This document shows positions 1 to 10,042 of a stretch of DNA of 64,000 nt, in pieces. Source of the DNA: Ferrimonas balearica (GTDB taxonomy: Bacteria > Pseudomonadota > Gammaproteobacteria > Enterobacterales > Shewanellaceae). The stretch covers positions 248,001 through 312,000 of the forward strand of contig NZ_JAHVHW010000004.1 in NCBI RefSeq assembly GCF_019802055.1. The letters run 5' to 3'. Each line of letters starts with the position of its first letter. Within the stretch, counting starts at the first letter, position 1. The notes under the pieces are model-generated. The model saw only the letters and a program-made list of their open reading frames with translations, searched no databases and was not told the DNA's origin. A program made the position numbers and the translations under genes.

Positions 1-2400
1 CAGAGTGGAAAGCGGCACCATCTCGCCAGCGGACGTACGCACATAGAACTTGCTGATGTCCTGTTCCGAATTCCGGAAATCCATCTCCGCCTGAGCCATC
101 ACCCGGAAGGTTTTGCCGAAGCGGTTAAAGTCGTTGATGTAGGCACCGCCGAGCATGGTCTGCAGTGTGGAGAACACTTCGGTCAGCGGGATCCCCAGCA
201 CCTTGGCCTTCTGCCGGTCCACATCGACATACATCTGCGGTACATCAGCCCGGAAGTTGGAGAACGCCATCGCGATGGCTGGCTCCTGATTGGCCTCGAT
301 GATCAATCCCCGCATCACAGACGCCAGTTCCGCTGCGCTGCGGCCCATGGTGTCCTGCAGAACAAATTCGAAACCGCCTACATTACCCACGCCGGGCAGT
401 GGTGGCAGCGCAAAGGCCATGGCATTGACCCTGGGGTCCGCCGAGTACTTGGCCTGCAGGCTGCGCAGAATCGCCTTATCAGAAAGCTCCGGTGCGGTGC
501 GGTCCTCCCAGGTATCCAGAACCACCACCAACAGCCCCCCGTTGGAGGCTACGGAGCCGGTCAGCACCGAGAAGCCGGAGGCGTGAATCACGTTGGAAAC
601 GCCGGGTTGCTCGAGCGTCAACGCCACCAGATCCTTCATCACCTCTTCGGTCCGGTTCAGGGACGCGCCATCGGGCAACTGCAGATCCACCATAAAGCTC
701 TTCTTGTCCTCAGAGGGGACAAAGCCGGAGGGCAGACTGACGCCCAGATAGGCGGTGGCACCAATCGCTGCCACAAACGCCAGCATCACCAGTGAAGATT
801 TGCGGATAAGACTGGCGACCAGCCCACTGTAGCTGCCGGTCAGGCGATCAAAGTGACGGTTAAACGCGGCATGGAAACCCGTTTCATGCTGTTTGGGCGG
901 TCGCAGCAGCGACGCACACAGCGCGGGGGACAGGGTCAGGGCGTTGATCGAGGAGATAAGCACCGACACACAGATGGTAACCGAGAACTGGGCGTACATC
1001 TGACCGGTGATGCCCGGCATCACCGCCGTGGGCGCGAACACCGCCAGCAACACCAGCGAGGTGGCGACGATGGGGCCGGTCACCTCTTTCATCGCCTCGA
1101 TGGTGGCGGTGCGGGGGTCCATCCCCTTCTCTTCCATCAGTCGGGTGACGTTCTCCACCACCACGATGGCGTCATCCACCACGATCCCGATCGCCAGGAT
1201 AAGGGCGAACAGAGAAACGGTGTTGATGGTCATGCCGAACATCAGCAGGAACACAAATGTGCCCACCAGCGATACCGGAATGGCGATGGCCGGCACCAGA
1301 GTGGAGCGGAAATCCTGCAGGAAGATGAACACCACCAGCACCACCAGGCCGACGGAGATAAACAGGGTTTCCACCACCTCCTGGATAGAGACCTCCACAA
1401 ACTCAGTGGTGTCATAGAGGATGTCGTAGGTCAGGTCGTCAGAGAAGCCCTCGGAGAGGCGTGCCATCTCGGTACGGATCCCTTTGGCCACCTCCAGAGC
1501 GTTGGCGTCGGGGCTCTGGTAAACCGCGATGATGGCGCTGGGGGCGTTATCCAACTTACCCTGAGCGTCATAGAACTGACTGCCCAGCTCCACCCGGGCA
1601 ACGTCGCCCACCACGATTTTGGAACCATCGGGGTTGGAGCGGATCACCACCTCTGCAAACTCTTCCGGATGGGAGAGACGGCCCTGAGTCTGCAGGCTGT
1701 ACTGGAACTGCTGGTCAGGGTCGACCGGCGCCGCACCAATCCGGCCCGCGGCCACCTGAATGTTCTGCTCACGCAGCGCCGAAATCACATCGGAGGTGGT
1801 GACAGACAGGGAAGCCATGGTGTTGGGGTTGAGCCAGATCCGCATGGCGTAATCCATGCCACCGATGATCTGCACTTCCGACACGCCGCTGACCCGCGCC
1901 AGGGTGTCCTTGATGTTGAGGCCGGCGTAGTTGGTCAGGTAGAGGCCATCAAAGGTGCCATTGGGCGAATAGAGGTTGGCCAACATCAGGAAGTTGGGGC
2001 TCTTCTTCTTAACCTTCACCCCCTGTTGGGTCACCTCTGCAGGCAATCGCGGCAGCGCCTGCTGCACCCGGTTCTGGACGTTCACCTGAGCCATATCGGC
2101 ATCAACGCCCACTTCAAAGGTCACGGTAAGTGAATAGGAGCCATCGTTGGAGGACTTGGACTCCATGTAGATCATGTCCTCCACCCCGTTCACTTCACTC
2201 TCAATCACCTGGCCAATGGTGTCCTTCACCACATCGGCGCTGGCACCGGGGTAGCTGGTGCTGACCGCAATCTGCGGCGGCGACACATTGGGGAACTCCG
2301 CCACCGGCAGCACCGGAATGGAAAGCAGCCCCGCCAGGGTCAGGACAATCGAGATAACAAAGGCAAATTTGGGCCTGGAGACAAAAAACTGGCTAATCAT
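1..2400 (-). CDS. RND efflux transporter, inner-membrane pump (3' end cut by window)
   Basis: About 800 residues of the usual 1,030-1,050 of an HAE1-type RND pump are present; the C-terminal part lies outside the window. The start is ATG at 2400 with GGGAG seven bases upstream, giving MISQFFVSRPKFAFVISI, the typical first transmembrane helix of AcrB/MexF-type pumps. Also visible are the porter domain with the NVQNRVQQALPRLP stretch and the TM4 segment IGIVVDDAIVVVENV, whose paired Asp residues relay protons in this family. It would export drugs or amphiphiles by proton antiport together with the adaptor 15 bases upstream and an outer-membrane channel not seen here. The substrate cannot be told from sequence. 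Confidence 0.93.
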   Translation of the reverse strand, partial: MISQFFVSRPKFAFVISIVLTLAGLLSIPVLPVAEFPNVSPPQIAVSTSYPGASADVVKDTIGQVIESEVNGVEDMIYMESKSSNDGSYSLTVTFEVGVDADMAQVNVQNRVQQALPRLPAEVTQQGVKVKKKSPNFLMLANLYSPNGTFDGLYLTNYAGLNIKDTLARVSGVSEVQIIGGMDYAMRIWLNPNTMASLSVTTSDVISALREQNIQVAAGRIGAAPVDPDQQFQYSLQTQGRLSHPEEFAEVVIRSNPDGSKIVVGDVARVELGSQFYDAQGKLDNAPSAIIAVYQSPDANALEVAKGIRTEMARLSEGFSDDLTYDILYDTTEFVEVSIQEVVETLFISVGLVVLVVFIFLQDFRSTLVPAIAIPVSLVGTFVFLLMFGMTINTVSLFALILAIGIVVDDAIVVVENVTRLMEEKGMDPRTATIEAMKEVTGPIVATSLVLLAVFAPTAVMPGITGQMYAQFSVTICVSVLISSINALTLSPALCASLLRPPKQHETGFHAAFNRHFDRLTGSYSGLVASLIRKSSLVMLAFVAAIGATAYLGVSLPSGFVPSEDKKSFMVDLQLPDGASLNRTEEVMKDLVALTLEQPGVSNVIHASGFSVLTGSVASNGGLLVVVLDTWEDRTAPELSDKAILRSLQAKYSADPRVNAMAFALPPLPGVGNVGGFEFVLQDTMGRSAAELASVMRGLIIEANQEPAIAMAFSNFRADVPQMYVDVDRQKAKVLGIPLTEVFSTLQTMLGGAYINDFNRFGKTFRVMAQAEMDFRNSEQDISKFYVRTSAGEMVPLSTL

Positions 2401-2415
2401 AGTGGCTCTCCCGGC

Positions 2416-3555
2416 TTAACCCTGAGCGTCCTGCTTAAAGGGTTGAATCTCCTGTACCACCGGGTTGACCACGGCGCCGGGACGGATCTTCTGCAGCCCC
2501 TCCACCACGATGGTCTCGCCCTCTTTCAGCCCTTCCAGAACCGCCCACTGAACGCCATAGCGCTGGCCCAGAGTCACCATGCGCTTATTCACCTGGTTGC
2601 CTTCGCCCAGCACCATCACGTAGCGACCCTGCTGGTCCTCCTGAACGGAAGCCTGGGGTACCAGAAGACGGGCTTCGGTTTCCTGGGGACGAATCACCAG
2701 GGTGACGTAGGTACCGGGCAGCACCCAGCCGTCCGGATTGGTGAACTTGGCACGCAGATTCACCGTACCGGTGGCCGCATCCACCCGGTTGTCGACGAAA
2801 TCGATGAAGCCGATCTGGTCATACATCTCGCCATCCGGCATCCGCATCTCCACATCGAGATCGGACAAACGTACCGCCTGATCCGGGTTCTGTTGAGTGA
2901 AGGTGCGAGCGGCGGCCATCTGGCGCTCTGAGGCTTGGAACGTCACCCAGAAGGGGTCGCTCTGAACCAGTGTGGCCAGTTGAGTTTGCGGGGTGATCAA
3001 ATCCCCGGTGGAGACAAAGGCGTTGGAGATGCGGCCCGTGATGGGGGCCCGTACCTGGGCGTACTCCAGCTGCAGCGCGGCCGCATCCAGACCCGCCTTC
3101 GCCTGCACCACCTGAGCTTCCGCCTGCAGTTTACGGCTGGTGAGCTCATCCATATCGGTATCGGAGATCACACCGTCCGGGTGGAGGCGGCGACCCCGCT
3201 CCCAGTTGATTACCGCCACATCCCGTGCCGCTTCCGCCTGCGCCAGAACCGCGTTGGCCTGGTTCACCTGGGCCTGGAAGGACTCCGGGTCGAGGGAGAA
3301 CAGCAGGTCGCCCTGACTGACCTTATCCCCCTCAGTAAAGTGGCGCTGAACCAACTGACCGGAGACCTGAGCCTGAATGTGCACATCCTCAAACGCCTGG
3401 GTACGACCAACAAATTCAGCAGACGGGCGTACCTGCTCAAGGGCCACGGCGCGCACCTGTACGCTGGGGGGCGGCAGATCCGGCTGATGCGCCACCTTGC
3501 CGCACCCGGCCATCATTAACGCCACGACACCCATCGCTAGCTGGATCCCTCTCAT
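2416..3555 (-). CDS. RND efflux periplasmic adaptor lipoprotein (membrane fusion protein)
   Basis: A 379-residue adaptor linking an RND pump to its outer-membrane channel. The chosen ATG at 3555 follows GGGGAGAG; an in-frame ATG six codons upstream has no ribosome site. The N-terminus has a lipobox ending MMAGC (Cys18), so the protein is probably anchored in the inner membrane by lipid. A biotinyl/lipoyl half-motif (VQAQVSGQL), an alpha-helical hairpin (about residues 95-165), the second lipoyl half (YAQVRAPITGRI) and beta-barrel/membrane-proximal domains follow, as in AcrA/MexE. The RND pump begins 15 bases downstream, so the two form one operon. No local regulator is visible. Confidence 0.92.
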   Translation of the reverse strand: MRGIQLAMGVVALMMAGCGKVAHQPDLPPPSVQVRAVALEQVRPSAEFVGRTQAFEDVHIQAQVSGQLVQRHFTEGDKVSQGDLLFSLDPESFQAQVNQANAVLAQAEAARDVAVINWERGRRLHPDGVISDTDMDELTSRKLQAEAQVVQAKAGLDAAALQLEYAQVRAPITGRISNAFVSTGDLITPQTQLATLVQSDPFWVTFQASERQMAAARTFTQQNPDQAVRLSDLDVEMRMPDGEMYDQIGFIDFVDNRVDAATGTVNLRAKFTNPDGWVLPGTYVTLVIRPQETEARLLVPQASVQEDQQGRYVMVLGEGNQVNKRMVTLGQRYGVQWAVLEGLKEGETIVVEGLQKIRPGAVVNPVVQEIQPFKQDAQG

Positions 3556-3706
3556 GCTCTCTCCCCGGCCCACCTGGCCATATTTGAAAAACCCTGCTCA
3601 CAATAGTACCAATCAACTGCAGCAATTGCCGCTACATCTTTTGGGTTTTCTTTTTCATATCCAATGGTTTGGTTACAGTTAGAGGGTATGCCATCAAGGA
3701 GGTTGC

Positions 3707-4489
3707 ATGAAAAAGGCGCACTACGAAGCGGAGCTGAAATCTCTGCAGGTGGAGCTGGTGGCTCTGCAGGAGTGGATTAAGCGGGAGAAGCTGAAGGTGG
3801 TGGTCATCTTTGAGGGGCGGGATGCCGCTGGCAAAGGGGGCACCATCAAACGCATCATCGAGAAGCTGAATCCTCGGGTCTGTCGTATCGCCGCGCTGCC
3901 AGCCCCCTCTGACCGCGAAAAAACCCAGTGGTACTTCCAACGCTATGTCGCGCATCTTCCAGCCGCAGGTGAGATGGTGCTGTTTGACCGCAGTTGGTAC
4001 AACCGTGCGGGCGTAGAGCATGTGATGGGATTCTGCACTGAGCCGGAGTACAACGACTTCCTGCGCGCCTGTCCTGAGTTTGAGCGGATGCTGATCCGCG
4101 CCGGCATCATCCTGATCAAGTACTGGTTCTCCGTTTCCGATCAGGTGCAGGAACAGCGGTTTCTGGAGCGAATCAATGACCCCGTAAAGCGCTGGAAATT
4201 CAGCCCGATGGATCTGGAGTCCCGCACCCGATGGCAGCTTTACTCTCAGGCCAAAGACCGGATGTTTGCCCATACCGACACCCGTCACAGCCCCTGGTAC
4301 GTCATCGATTCCGACGATAAGCGCAAAGCCCGCCTGAACTGCATCCGCCATCTGCTGAGCCAGATCCCCTACGAGAAGATCGACTACCCGGAGATCACCC
4401 TACCCCCGCTCGACAGCCGAGGCTACGTGCGCCCGCCGATGGAGGAACAAACCTGGGTGAAGGATCACTATCCCGAGGATGAGGCTTAA
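3707..4489 (+). CDS. ppk2: Polyphosphate kinase 2 family protein
   Basis: A 260-residue single-domain PPK2, which transfers phosphate between polyphosphate and nucleoside di- or monophosphates, usually favouring ADP/GDP phosphorylation. Visible motifs are Walker A GRDAAGKGGT (residues 37-46), the Asp-containing FDRSWYNRAG loop (94-103) and the basic lid region VKRWKFSPMDLESRTRW. The length fits one-domain class I enzymes. AAGGAGG lies five bases before the ATG. It stands alone on the plus strand, convergent with the pst operon, and gives the locus a second polyphosphate enzyme besides PPK1. I see no Pho box in its 150-bp upstream region. Nucleotide preference cannot be read from sequence. Confidence 0.93.
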   Translation: MKKAHYEAELKSLQVELVALQEWIKREKLKVVVIFEGRDAAGKGGTIKRIIEKLNPRVCRIAALPAPSDREKTQWYFQRYVAHLPAAGEMVLFDRSWYNRAGVEHVMGFCTEPEYNDFLRACPEFERMLIRAGIILIKYWFSVSDQVQEQRFLERINDPVKRWKFSPMDLESRTRWQLYSQAKDRMFAHTDTRHSPWYVIDSDDKRKARLNCIRHLLSQIPYEKIDYPEITLPPLDSRGYVRPPMEEQTWVKDHYPEDEA

Positions 4490-4503
4490 GCCACACCCTG
4501 AAC

Positions 4504-4538
4504 ACAACAACGCCCGGCATTGGCCGGGCGCTTTGTTG
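4504..4538. terminator. Bidirectional terminator between ppk2 and phoU
   Basis: Inverted repeat CGCCCGGC-ATTG-GCCGGGCG (4511-4530) flanked by T-rich stretches on both strands (CTTTGTT on plus, TTGTTGTGTT on minus). It sits between two converging genes and probably serves both. Confidence 0.7.
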
Positions 4539-4553
4539 ATAACAGGGCTGGGA

Positions 4554-5261
4554 TCACTTCAGCAGGTCTTCCACCTGGTTCATATCCAGGTGGCGCACAT
4601 CCTTACCCTTGACGTAGTAGATGATGTATTCGCAGATGTTCTGGCAACGGTCCCCTACCCGTTCCAGAGCCCGGGCCGCCCAGAGCACATCCAGCACATT
4701 GGGGATGGAGCGGGGGTCTTCCATCATAAAGGTCATCAACTGGCGCACCACCGCCTCGTACTCGTTATCGACCTTAGCGTCCTCTTTGTGGATCCGCATC
4801 GCCGCCTCCACATCCATCCGGGCGAAGGCATCCAGTACATCGTGCAGCATCTTCAGGGTGTGACGTCCCATCGCCTCCATCGACACCAGCATCCCGCGCT
4901 GACGCTTTGAGTGATGCTCCGTTGCCAGACGGGCGATACGCTCAGCACTGTCACCGATGCGCTCCAGATCGGAAACCGTCTTGGAGATCGCCAGTACCAG
5001 ACGCAGGTCAGAGGCGGCGGGCTGGCGCTTGGCAATGATTCGGGTGCACTCCTCGTCGATGGACACCTCAAGCGTGTTGACCTTGCGATCCCGTGCCACC
5101 ACTTTGCGGGCCAATTCATCATCGCCGCTGTGAAGGACGGACAGCGCGTTGGTCAACTGCTCCTCCACCAGGCCACCCATCGCCATCACCCGATTACGGA
5201 CATCCTCCAGCTCCGCATTGAACTGGCCGGAAATGTGCTTGCTCAGATTCAGGTTGTCCAT
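4554..5261 (-). CDS. phoU: Phosphate transport system accessory protein PhoU
   Basis: 235 residues of the all-helical PhoU family: two three-helix bundles, each with an E/D-rich metal-binding face (for example [13 protein letters not shown] and [14 protein letters not shown]). PhoU holds the Pst transporter and the PhoR kinase in the phosphate-replete state, repressing the Pho regulon. It is the last gene of pstCAB-phoU, 13 bases after pstB, and ends just before the shared terminator. Length and motifs match E. coli PhoU, so confidence is high. Confidence 0.97.
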   Translation of the reverse strand: MDNLNLSKHISGQFNAELEDVRNRVMAMGGLVEEQLTNALSVLHSGDDELARKVVARDRKVNTLEVSIDEECTRIIAKRQPAASDLRLVLAISKTVSDLERIGDSAERIARLATEHHSKRQRGMLVSMEAMGRHTLKMLHDVLDAFARMDVEAAMRIHKEDAKVDNEYEAVVRQLMTFMMEDPRSIPNVLDVLWAARALERVGDRCQNICEYIIYYVKGKDVRHLDMNQVEDLLK

Positions 5262-5274
5262 GAAATCTCCGTCG

Positions 5275-6093
5275 TCAGCCGTAACGGCCGGTAATGTAAT
5301 CCTCGGTCTGTTTCTTAGCCGGGGTGGTGAACAGGGTGTTGGTGTCGCTGTACTCGATCAGCTTGCCCAGGTACATAAAGGCGGTGTTGTCCGATACCCG
5401 CGCCGCCTGCTGCATATTATGGGTCACGATCACCACGGTGAAGCGGCTCTTCAGGCTGGTGATCAGCTCCTCAATGGTGAGGGTGGAGATCGGGTCCAGC
5501 GCCGAAGTGGGCTCATCCAGCAGCAGAACCTCAGGCTCAATGGCAATGGCCCGGGCGATGACCAGACGCTGCTGCTGCCCGCCGGAAAGACCAAAGGCGT
5601 TGTCGCCAAGGCGGTCTTTCACCTCGTCCCACAGGGCCGCGCCCTTGAGCGCTTTTTCCACCGCTTCATCCAGGCGACGACGATCGTTGATACCCTGCAG
5701 GCGCAATCCGTACACCACGTTTTCGTAGATCGACTTGGGAAAGGGGTTGGGGCGCTGGAACACCATGCCGACATTACGGCGCAGTGCCGCCACGTCCACG
5801 CTGCGATGGTGAATGTCGCTGTTGTTCAGCAGAATCTCGCCCGAGACCTTACAACCATCAATCAGGTCATTCATCCGGTTCAGGCAGCGCAACAGGGTGG
5901 ATTTGCCGCAGCCGGAGGGGCCGATAAAGGCGGTCACCTGGTTTTTGGGGATCTTCATCTCAATCCCCTCCAGCGCCGGTTTATCACCGTAGTGGAGGTT
6001 GAGATCCCGAATCTCAAAGGCGGTCTGTTCAGGACTCAATGACGTCAGATCCAGGGGTCGATTACGGCTTACCGCGGTTTCGATAGACAACAT
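5275..6093 (-). CDS. pstB: Phosphate ABC transporter ATP-binding protein PstB
   Basis: 272-residue ATPase of the high-affinity phosphate importer. Walker A is GPSGCGKST (residues 58-66); the ABC signature LSGGQQQR and Walker [13 protein letters not shown] are intact, followed by the switch His in VTHNMQQA. An N-terminal extension of about 25 residues precedes the conserved [11 protein letters not shown] start of the ABC fold. It couples ATP hydrolysis to phosphate entry through PstC/PstA at the cytoplasmic face. The gene lies 15 bases after pstA and 13 before phoU, in one operon driven by the Pho box before pstC. Confidence 0.98.
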   Translation of the reverse strand: MLSIETAVSRNRPLDLTSLSPEQTAFEIRDLNLHYGDKPALEGIEMKIPKNQVTAFIGPSGCGKSTLLRCLNRMNDLIDGCKVSGEILLNNSDIHHRSVDVAALRRNVGMVFQRPNPFPKSIYENVVYGLRLQGINDRRRLDEAVEKALKGAALWDEVKDRLGDNAFGLSGGQQQRLVIARAIAIEPEVLLLDEPTSALDPISTLTIEELITSLKSRFTVVIVTHNMQQAARVSDNTAFMYLGKLIEYSDTNTLFTTPAKKQTEDYITGRYG

Positions 6094-6108
6094 AAAGATC
6101 GTCCTCGC

Positions 6109-7758
6109 TTAATGTTCAAAAGCGCGGAACTTCTCCCGCAGGTGGTTACGCACGCCAATGGCGGTGAGGTTCAGTGCAACGATCACCGTCACCAACAGGA
6201 ACGACGTGGCGTACACCAGCGGTCGAGCCGCTTCGACATTGGGACTCTGGAACCCAACATCGTAAATATGGAAGCCCAGGTGCATGAACTTTCGGTCCAG
6301 GTGCACATAGGGGAAGTTGCCATCCACCGGCAGTTGCGGGGCCAGCTTCACCACACCAACCAGCATCAGCGGCGCCACTTCGCCCGCCGCCCGGGCCACA
6401 GCCAGGATAAGGCCGGTCATAATGGCTGGGCTGGCCATCGGCAATACGATGCGCCACAAGGTCTCCGCTTTGGTCGCTCCCAAAGCCAGACTGCCCTGCC
6501 GCACGGCGGAGGGGATGCGACTCAACCCCTCCTCGGTGGAGACGATCACCACCGGCAGGGTCAGAATCGCCAGCGTCAGTGCCGACCACAGTACGCCCGG
6601 CGTACCGAAGACCGGATTGGGCAGCGCCTCCGGATAGAACAGCTGATCGATGGAGCCCCCCACCATATAGACAAAGAAGCCCAGGCCAAAGACGCCATAG
6701 ACAATGGAAGGTACCCCGGCCAAGTTGATCACCGCGATGCGGATAAGCCGGGTGATGGGTCCTTTATGGGCGTACTCATGGAGATAAACCGCCGCCATCA
6801 CGCCAAAGGGGGTCACAATCACCGCCATCAACAACACCATAAAGACGGTGCCAAAGATGGCTGGAAAGACCCCACCCTCGGTGTTCGCTTCCCGGGGTTC
6901 ATCCACCACAAACTGGCCCACCGACTTCAGCCAGTGCCAGGCCTTACCGGGCAGTGACAGCGCGTTGGAGAAGGTCAGCCCCTTTACTTCACTGAGGGGC
7001 AGACGCACCGTTTCACCGCGCATATCGGTCACCAGCAGCGCATTTTTCCCCGCCTGGGCACGCAGGCCGAACAGCTCTCGTTCCAACTCAAGGTAGGACT
7101 GATTGAGCGCGTCTCTGCGGGCCGCGATCTGCGCCAACGCCTCCTCGGTGTCCTTACCCTCCAGTTGCAACCGGCGCTCCTCCAGGCGGAGCGTTTCAAG
7201 CTGGTGGTTGATGCGACCGATGTCGGAGCGCTGCAGTTTGTCCGCCTGTTCAGTCAGAGCATTGGCGGCCTCAATCGCTTTGGGCAGCGCTGCCGTCAGT
7301 TCGGGACCCCGGATGGTCCGTTCTCCCTCCACCAACGCCACCGGGAAACCGTAAAAGTTGCCGTTGCGGCTGCGCTCAATCACGGCCAGATCCTGCGGGG
7401 TTTCAGTGGAGACGATGGTGGGCGCCAGCACCCAACGGAAATCCAGTGGCACATACTCACGGTTGCCGGTTTTCACCAGCAGGCGCTCAACAAACTCCTC
7501 GTCAGTGACCAGAGGAATGCCTGCATCAAGCAAGCGCTCCACAGGCACCCACTCCCGATCGTAGATCTCACCAATGAGTTGCTCCTGACGACCATCCAGG
7601 TGTTGCAACTCCCACTGGTACAGGGTGGAGGGCCAGAAGTAGGTCAAGCCCCGCCAGGCGATCAGCAACAGCAGTCCGAGCACGGCCACCAGGGACAGGC
7701 TGACCGCACCGGCGGTCATCCAGATCCAGGGGCTTCCCGATTTAAACCACTTTCCCAT
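6109..7758 (-). CDS. pstA: Phosphate ABC transporter permease PstA, long form
   Basis: 549 residues, against about 300 for E. coli PstA. One transmembrane helix (about residues 10-35) is followed by some 260 mostly charged, periplasm-facing residues with a coiled-coil stretch (INHQLETLRLEERRLQLEG), then the five-helix permease core beginning VFPAIFGTVFMVLLMAV. The EAA-type coupling loop (SALALGATKAETLWRIVLP-like) is present. The start at 7758 is preferred because AGGG lies six bases upstream; an ATG at 7764 has no room for a ribosome site. The gene starts 8 bases after the pstC stop. Long PstA forms occur in other gammaproteobacteria, but their extra domain has no assigned function that I know of. 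Confidence 0.95.
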   Translation of the reverse strand: MGKWFKSGSPWIWMTAGAVSLSLVAVLGLLLLIAWRGLTYFWPSTLYQWELQHLDGRQEQLIGEIYDREWVPVERLLDAGIPLVTDEEFVERLLVKTGNREYVPLDFRWVLAPTIVSTETPQDLAVIERSRNGNFYGFPVALVEGERTIRGPELTAALPKAIEAANALTEQADKLQRSDIGRINHQLETLRLEERRLQLEGKDTEEALAQIAARRDALNQSYLELERELFGLRAQAGKNALLVTDMRGETVRLPLSEVKGLTFSNALSLPGKAWHWLKSVGQFVVDEPREANTEGGVFPAIFGTVFMVLLMAVIVTPFGVMAAVYLHEYAHKGPITRLIRIAVINLAGVPSIVYGVFGLGFFVYMVGGSIDQLFYPEALPNPVFGTPGVLWSALTLAILTLPVVIVSTEEGLSRIPSAVRQGSLALGATKAETLWRIVLPMASPAIMTGLILAVARAAGEVAPLMLVGVVKLAPQLPVDGNFPYVHLDRKFMHLGFHIYDVGFQSPNVEAARPLVYATSFLLVTVIVALNLTAIGVRNHLREKFRAFEH

Positions 7759-7766
7759 GCTCATCC

Positions 7767-9995
7767 CTACAAGGTGCTGTATTTTTCACGCAGCCGCTGA
7801 CGGATGTACTCAGCCAGGGTGTTGAAAATAAAAGTAAAAACAAAGAGTACAAAGGCGGTCAGGAACAGCACCCGGTAGTGGGTGCTGTCAATGGCCGATT
7901 CCGGCATCTCCACCGCAATATTGGCGGCCAGGGTGCGCATCCCCTGAAAGATGTTCCACTCCATCAGCGGGGTATTACCGGTGGCCATCAGCACGATCAT
8001 GGTCTCCCCCACCGCTCGGCCAAAGCCCATCATCACCGCGGAGAAGATGCCGGGGCTGGCGGTCAGAAGCACCACACGGGTCAGGGTTTGCCACTGGGTT
8101 GCCCCCAAGGCCAGAGAGCCATTGATCAGATGACGGGGCACGGAGAACACCGCATCTTCCGCAATGGAGAAGATGGTGGGGATCACGGCGAAGCCCATCG
8201 CCAGCCCCACCACCAGCGCGTTGCGTTGATCAAAGGTGATCCCCAGGGTGTTGGTGACGAAGCCCCGGGCATCGCCCCCCATCAGGTAGAGTTCCAGGTA
8301 GGGACTGGCGGCCATCACCAACCAGCCCACCAATAACAGCAGTGGCAACAGCAGCAGTTCCCGGTATTCCCCCCACTGACTGTTTCGGATCCACTCCGGT
8401 GATTTGTGCCAGGCAAAGGCCGCCACCAGCATGGTCAGGGGCAAGGCCAGCAACAGCAGGATGATCCCGGGCAGATTGGCTTCCACCAGCGGCGCCAGCC
8501 AGAGTCCCGCCAGGAAACCCAGAATCACCGTGGGCAGCGCTTCCATGATCTCCACCGTCGGTTTGACGAAGCCACGCACCTTGGGAGACATAAAGTAGGC
8601 GGTGTAGATGGCTCCGGCAATCGCCAGGGGCACCGCAAACAGCATGGCGTAAAGTGCCGCCTTCAGGGTGCCGAACGCCAGAGGCATCAGGCCCAGCTTG
8701 GCTTCAAAATCGTCGGAGCCTGAGGTGGATTGCCACACATGAGCGGGCTCGGGATACCCCTCGTACCACACCTTCTGCCACAGTGCGCTGAACGACACCT
8801 CCGGATGCGGGTTGTCCACCTGGAATACGCGAATGGTGTCACCGCTTTGCAGCACCAGACCATTAGAGCGTGGACTAAAGGCGGCGTCATGCAGTCGCTC
8901 TCCGTCGAAACGGACATCAAGCAGTTCCCGCTCCGACGTGGTGTAGTACAGCGCCACGCCACCCTCGATGTCGCCAACGGCAAAACTCTTGCGGAAGTAC
9001 TCGGTGGTCAGCGCGGTAATGGGCGCGCCATGGTGGAAATCGCGGATACGGGCAAACTGGCGACCCTCGGGGGAGTTCACCATAAACCACTGGCTGACCA
9101 CGCCGTTGTCGTTGGCCACCAGCAGAGAACTGGCGCCCGCCAGCAGGGCGATATCGGTGATTTGAGCCCCGGGCTCGGCGGCGACAAGCTGCTGGGTTTT
9201 CGCCACAGAGTCCAGGTTGCGGATATTCCAGACACCGACCTCGTTGTTGGCCAGCACAAACAGCTGACGCTGATCGGGGCTGATCAGCAGTTCATCCACC
9301 GAAGCGGGCAGACGAGGCAGGGTGACGTCGTCACGAACCCAGGTGATCTCATCGGTCAGGAAGTCCACTTCCGCCGCCAGCCGGGTCAGGGTCATCTGCG
9401 CATCGTCTGCGCCCGCCCAGACAAAGGTGGTGGCATCGTCGTTGCGCTCAAACGCCAGTGCCGAGATCGCTTCGCCATCGGCATCCAGCGTAACCAGAGC
9501 GTCCCCCAGGGGATAACGTACACCGGGATGGATGGTGCGGATGTCATTGGGGTAACTGATATCAAACTGGGCCTTGGCCACCAGCACCTGGCCATTATCC
9601 AGCCCCAGCGCCGCCGTTGCTGTGGCGGGTTGGGAGAGCGCGCTACTGGCGATCTGAACCCCATCCGGCACCCCCAGGGGTAAACGCATTGGCTCACCGC
9701 TGTCCAGTGGATAGAACTCCGCCTCCCCGCCTCGGTTAAAGCGATAGGCCCAGGCGTTGGCTTCATCCAGCCCTAACTTGATGGTAGCGGCTTCGGAGAT
9801 CGGCTCCATCTCGGCACGGGGCATGATGCTGGCGCTTTTGAAGGAGGGGGCAACAACGTAGAGCAGGTAGAAAAAGATCAGGATAAGCGCCACCAGCACC
9901 ATGATACCGCCTGCGGTGATGCTCAGTTCAGCCAACTTGTCTTTGATACGGCGACGCTGACTGCCTTTAAACCGTTCTGCGCTCGCGACTTCCAT
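7767..9995 (-). CDS. pstC: Phosphate ABC transporter permease PstC, long form with periplasmic domain
   Basis: 742 residues, more than twice E. coli PstC (319). After a cytoplasmic N-terminus and one transmembrane helix (about 30-52), some 380 residues face the periplasm. They contain repeated WD/propeller-like strands (LFVLANNEVGVWNIRNLDSV, LLVANDNGVVSQWFMV). The permease core starts near residue 432 (LGLMPLAFGTLKAALYAML) and carries the coupling motif GSLALGATQWQTLTRVVL. It forms the membrane channel with PstA. GAAAGGAAAGGG precedes the ATG. It is the first gene of pstCAB-phoU, 64 bp downstream of a Pho box. The propeller reading is my inference from repeat periodicity. Confidence 0.95.
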   Translation of the reverse strand: MEVASAERFKGSQRRRIKDKLAELSITAGGIMVLVALILIFFYLLYVVAPSFKSASIMPRAEMEPISEAATIKLGLDEANAWAYRFNRGGEAEFYPLDSGEPMRLPLGVPDGVQIASSALSQPATATAALGLDNGQVLVAKAQFDISYPNDIRTIHPGVRYPLGDALVTLDADGEAISALAFERNDDATTFVWAGADDAQMTLTRLAAEVDFLTDEITWVRDDVTLPRLPASVDELLISPDQRQLFVLANNEVGVWNIRNLDSVAKTQQLVAAEPGAQITDIALLAGASSLLVANDNGVVSQWFMVNSPEGRQFARIRDFHHGAPITALTTEYFRKSFAVGDIEGGVALYYTTSERELLDVRFDGERLHDAAFSPRSNGLVLQSGDTIRVFQVDNPHPEVSFSALWQKVWYEGYPEPAHVWQSTSGSDDFEAKLGLMPLAFGTLKAALYAMLFAVPLAIAGAIYTAYFMSPKVRGFVKPTVEIMEALPTVILGFLAGLWLAPLVEANLPGIILLLLALPLTMLVAAFAWHKSPEWIRNSQWGEYRELLLLPLLLLVGWLVMAASPYLELYLMGGDARGFVTNTLGITFDQRNALVVGLAMGFAVIPTIFSIAEDAVFSVPRHLINGSLALGATQWQTLTRVVLLTASPGIFSAVMMGFGRAVGETMIVLMATGNTPLMEWNIFQGMRTLAANIAVEMPESAIDSTHYRVLFLTAFVLFVFTFIFNTLAEYIRQRLREKYSTL

Positions 9996-10042
9996 CCCTT
10001 TCCTTTCGGCCCGCTGCGGGGTGCTCTTTAATACGATGCGGC

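Noticed and set aside
853-2133. 426-residue frame on the plus strand
   Set aside because: Antisense to the RND pump, rich in His, Gln and Gly as typical of a shadow frame in high-GC DNA.
3556-3706. Possible Pho box before ppk2
   Set aside because: No TGTCA-type repeats 11 bp apart were found.
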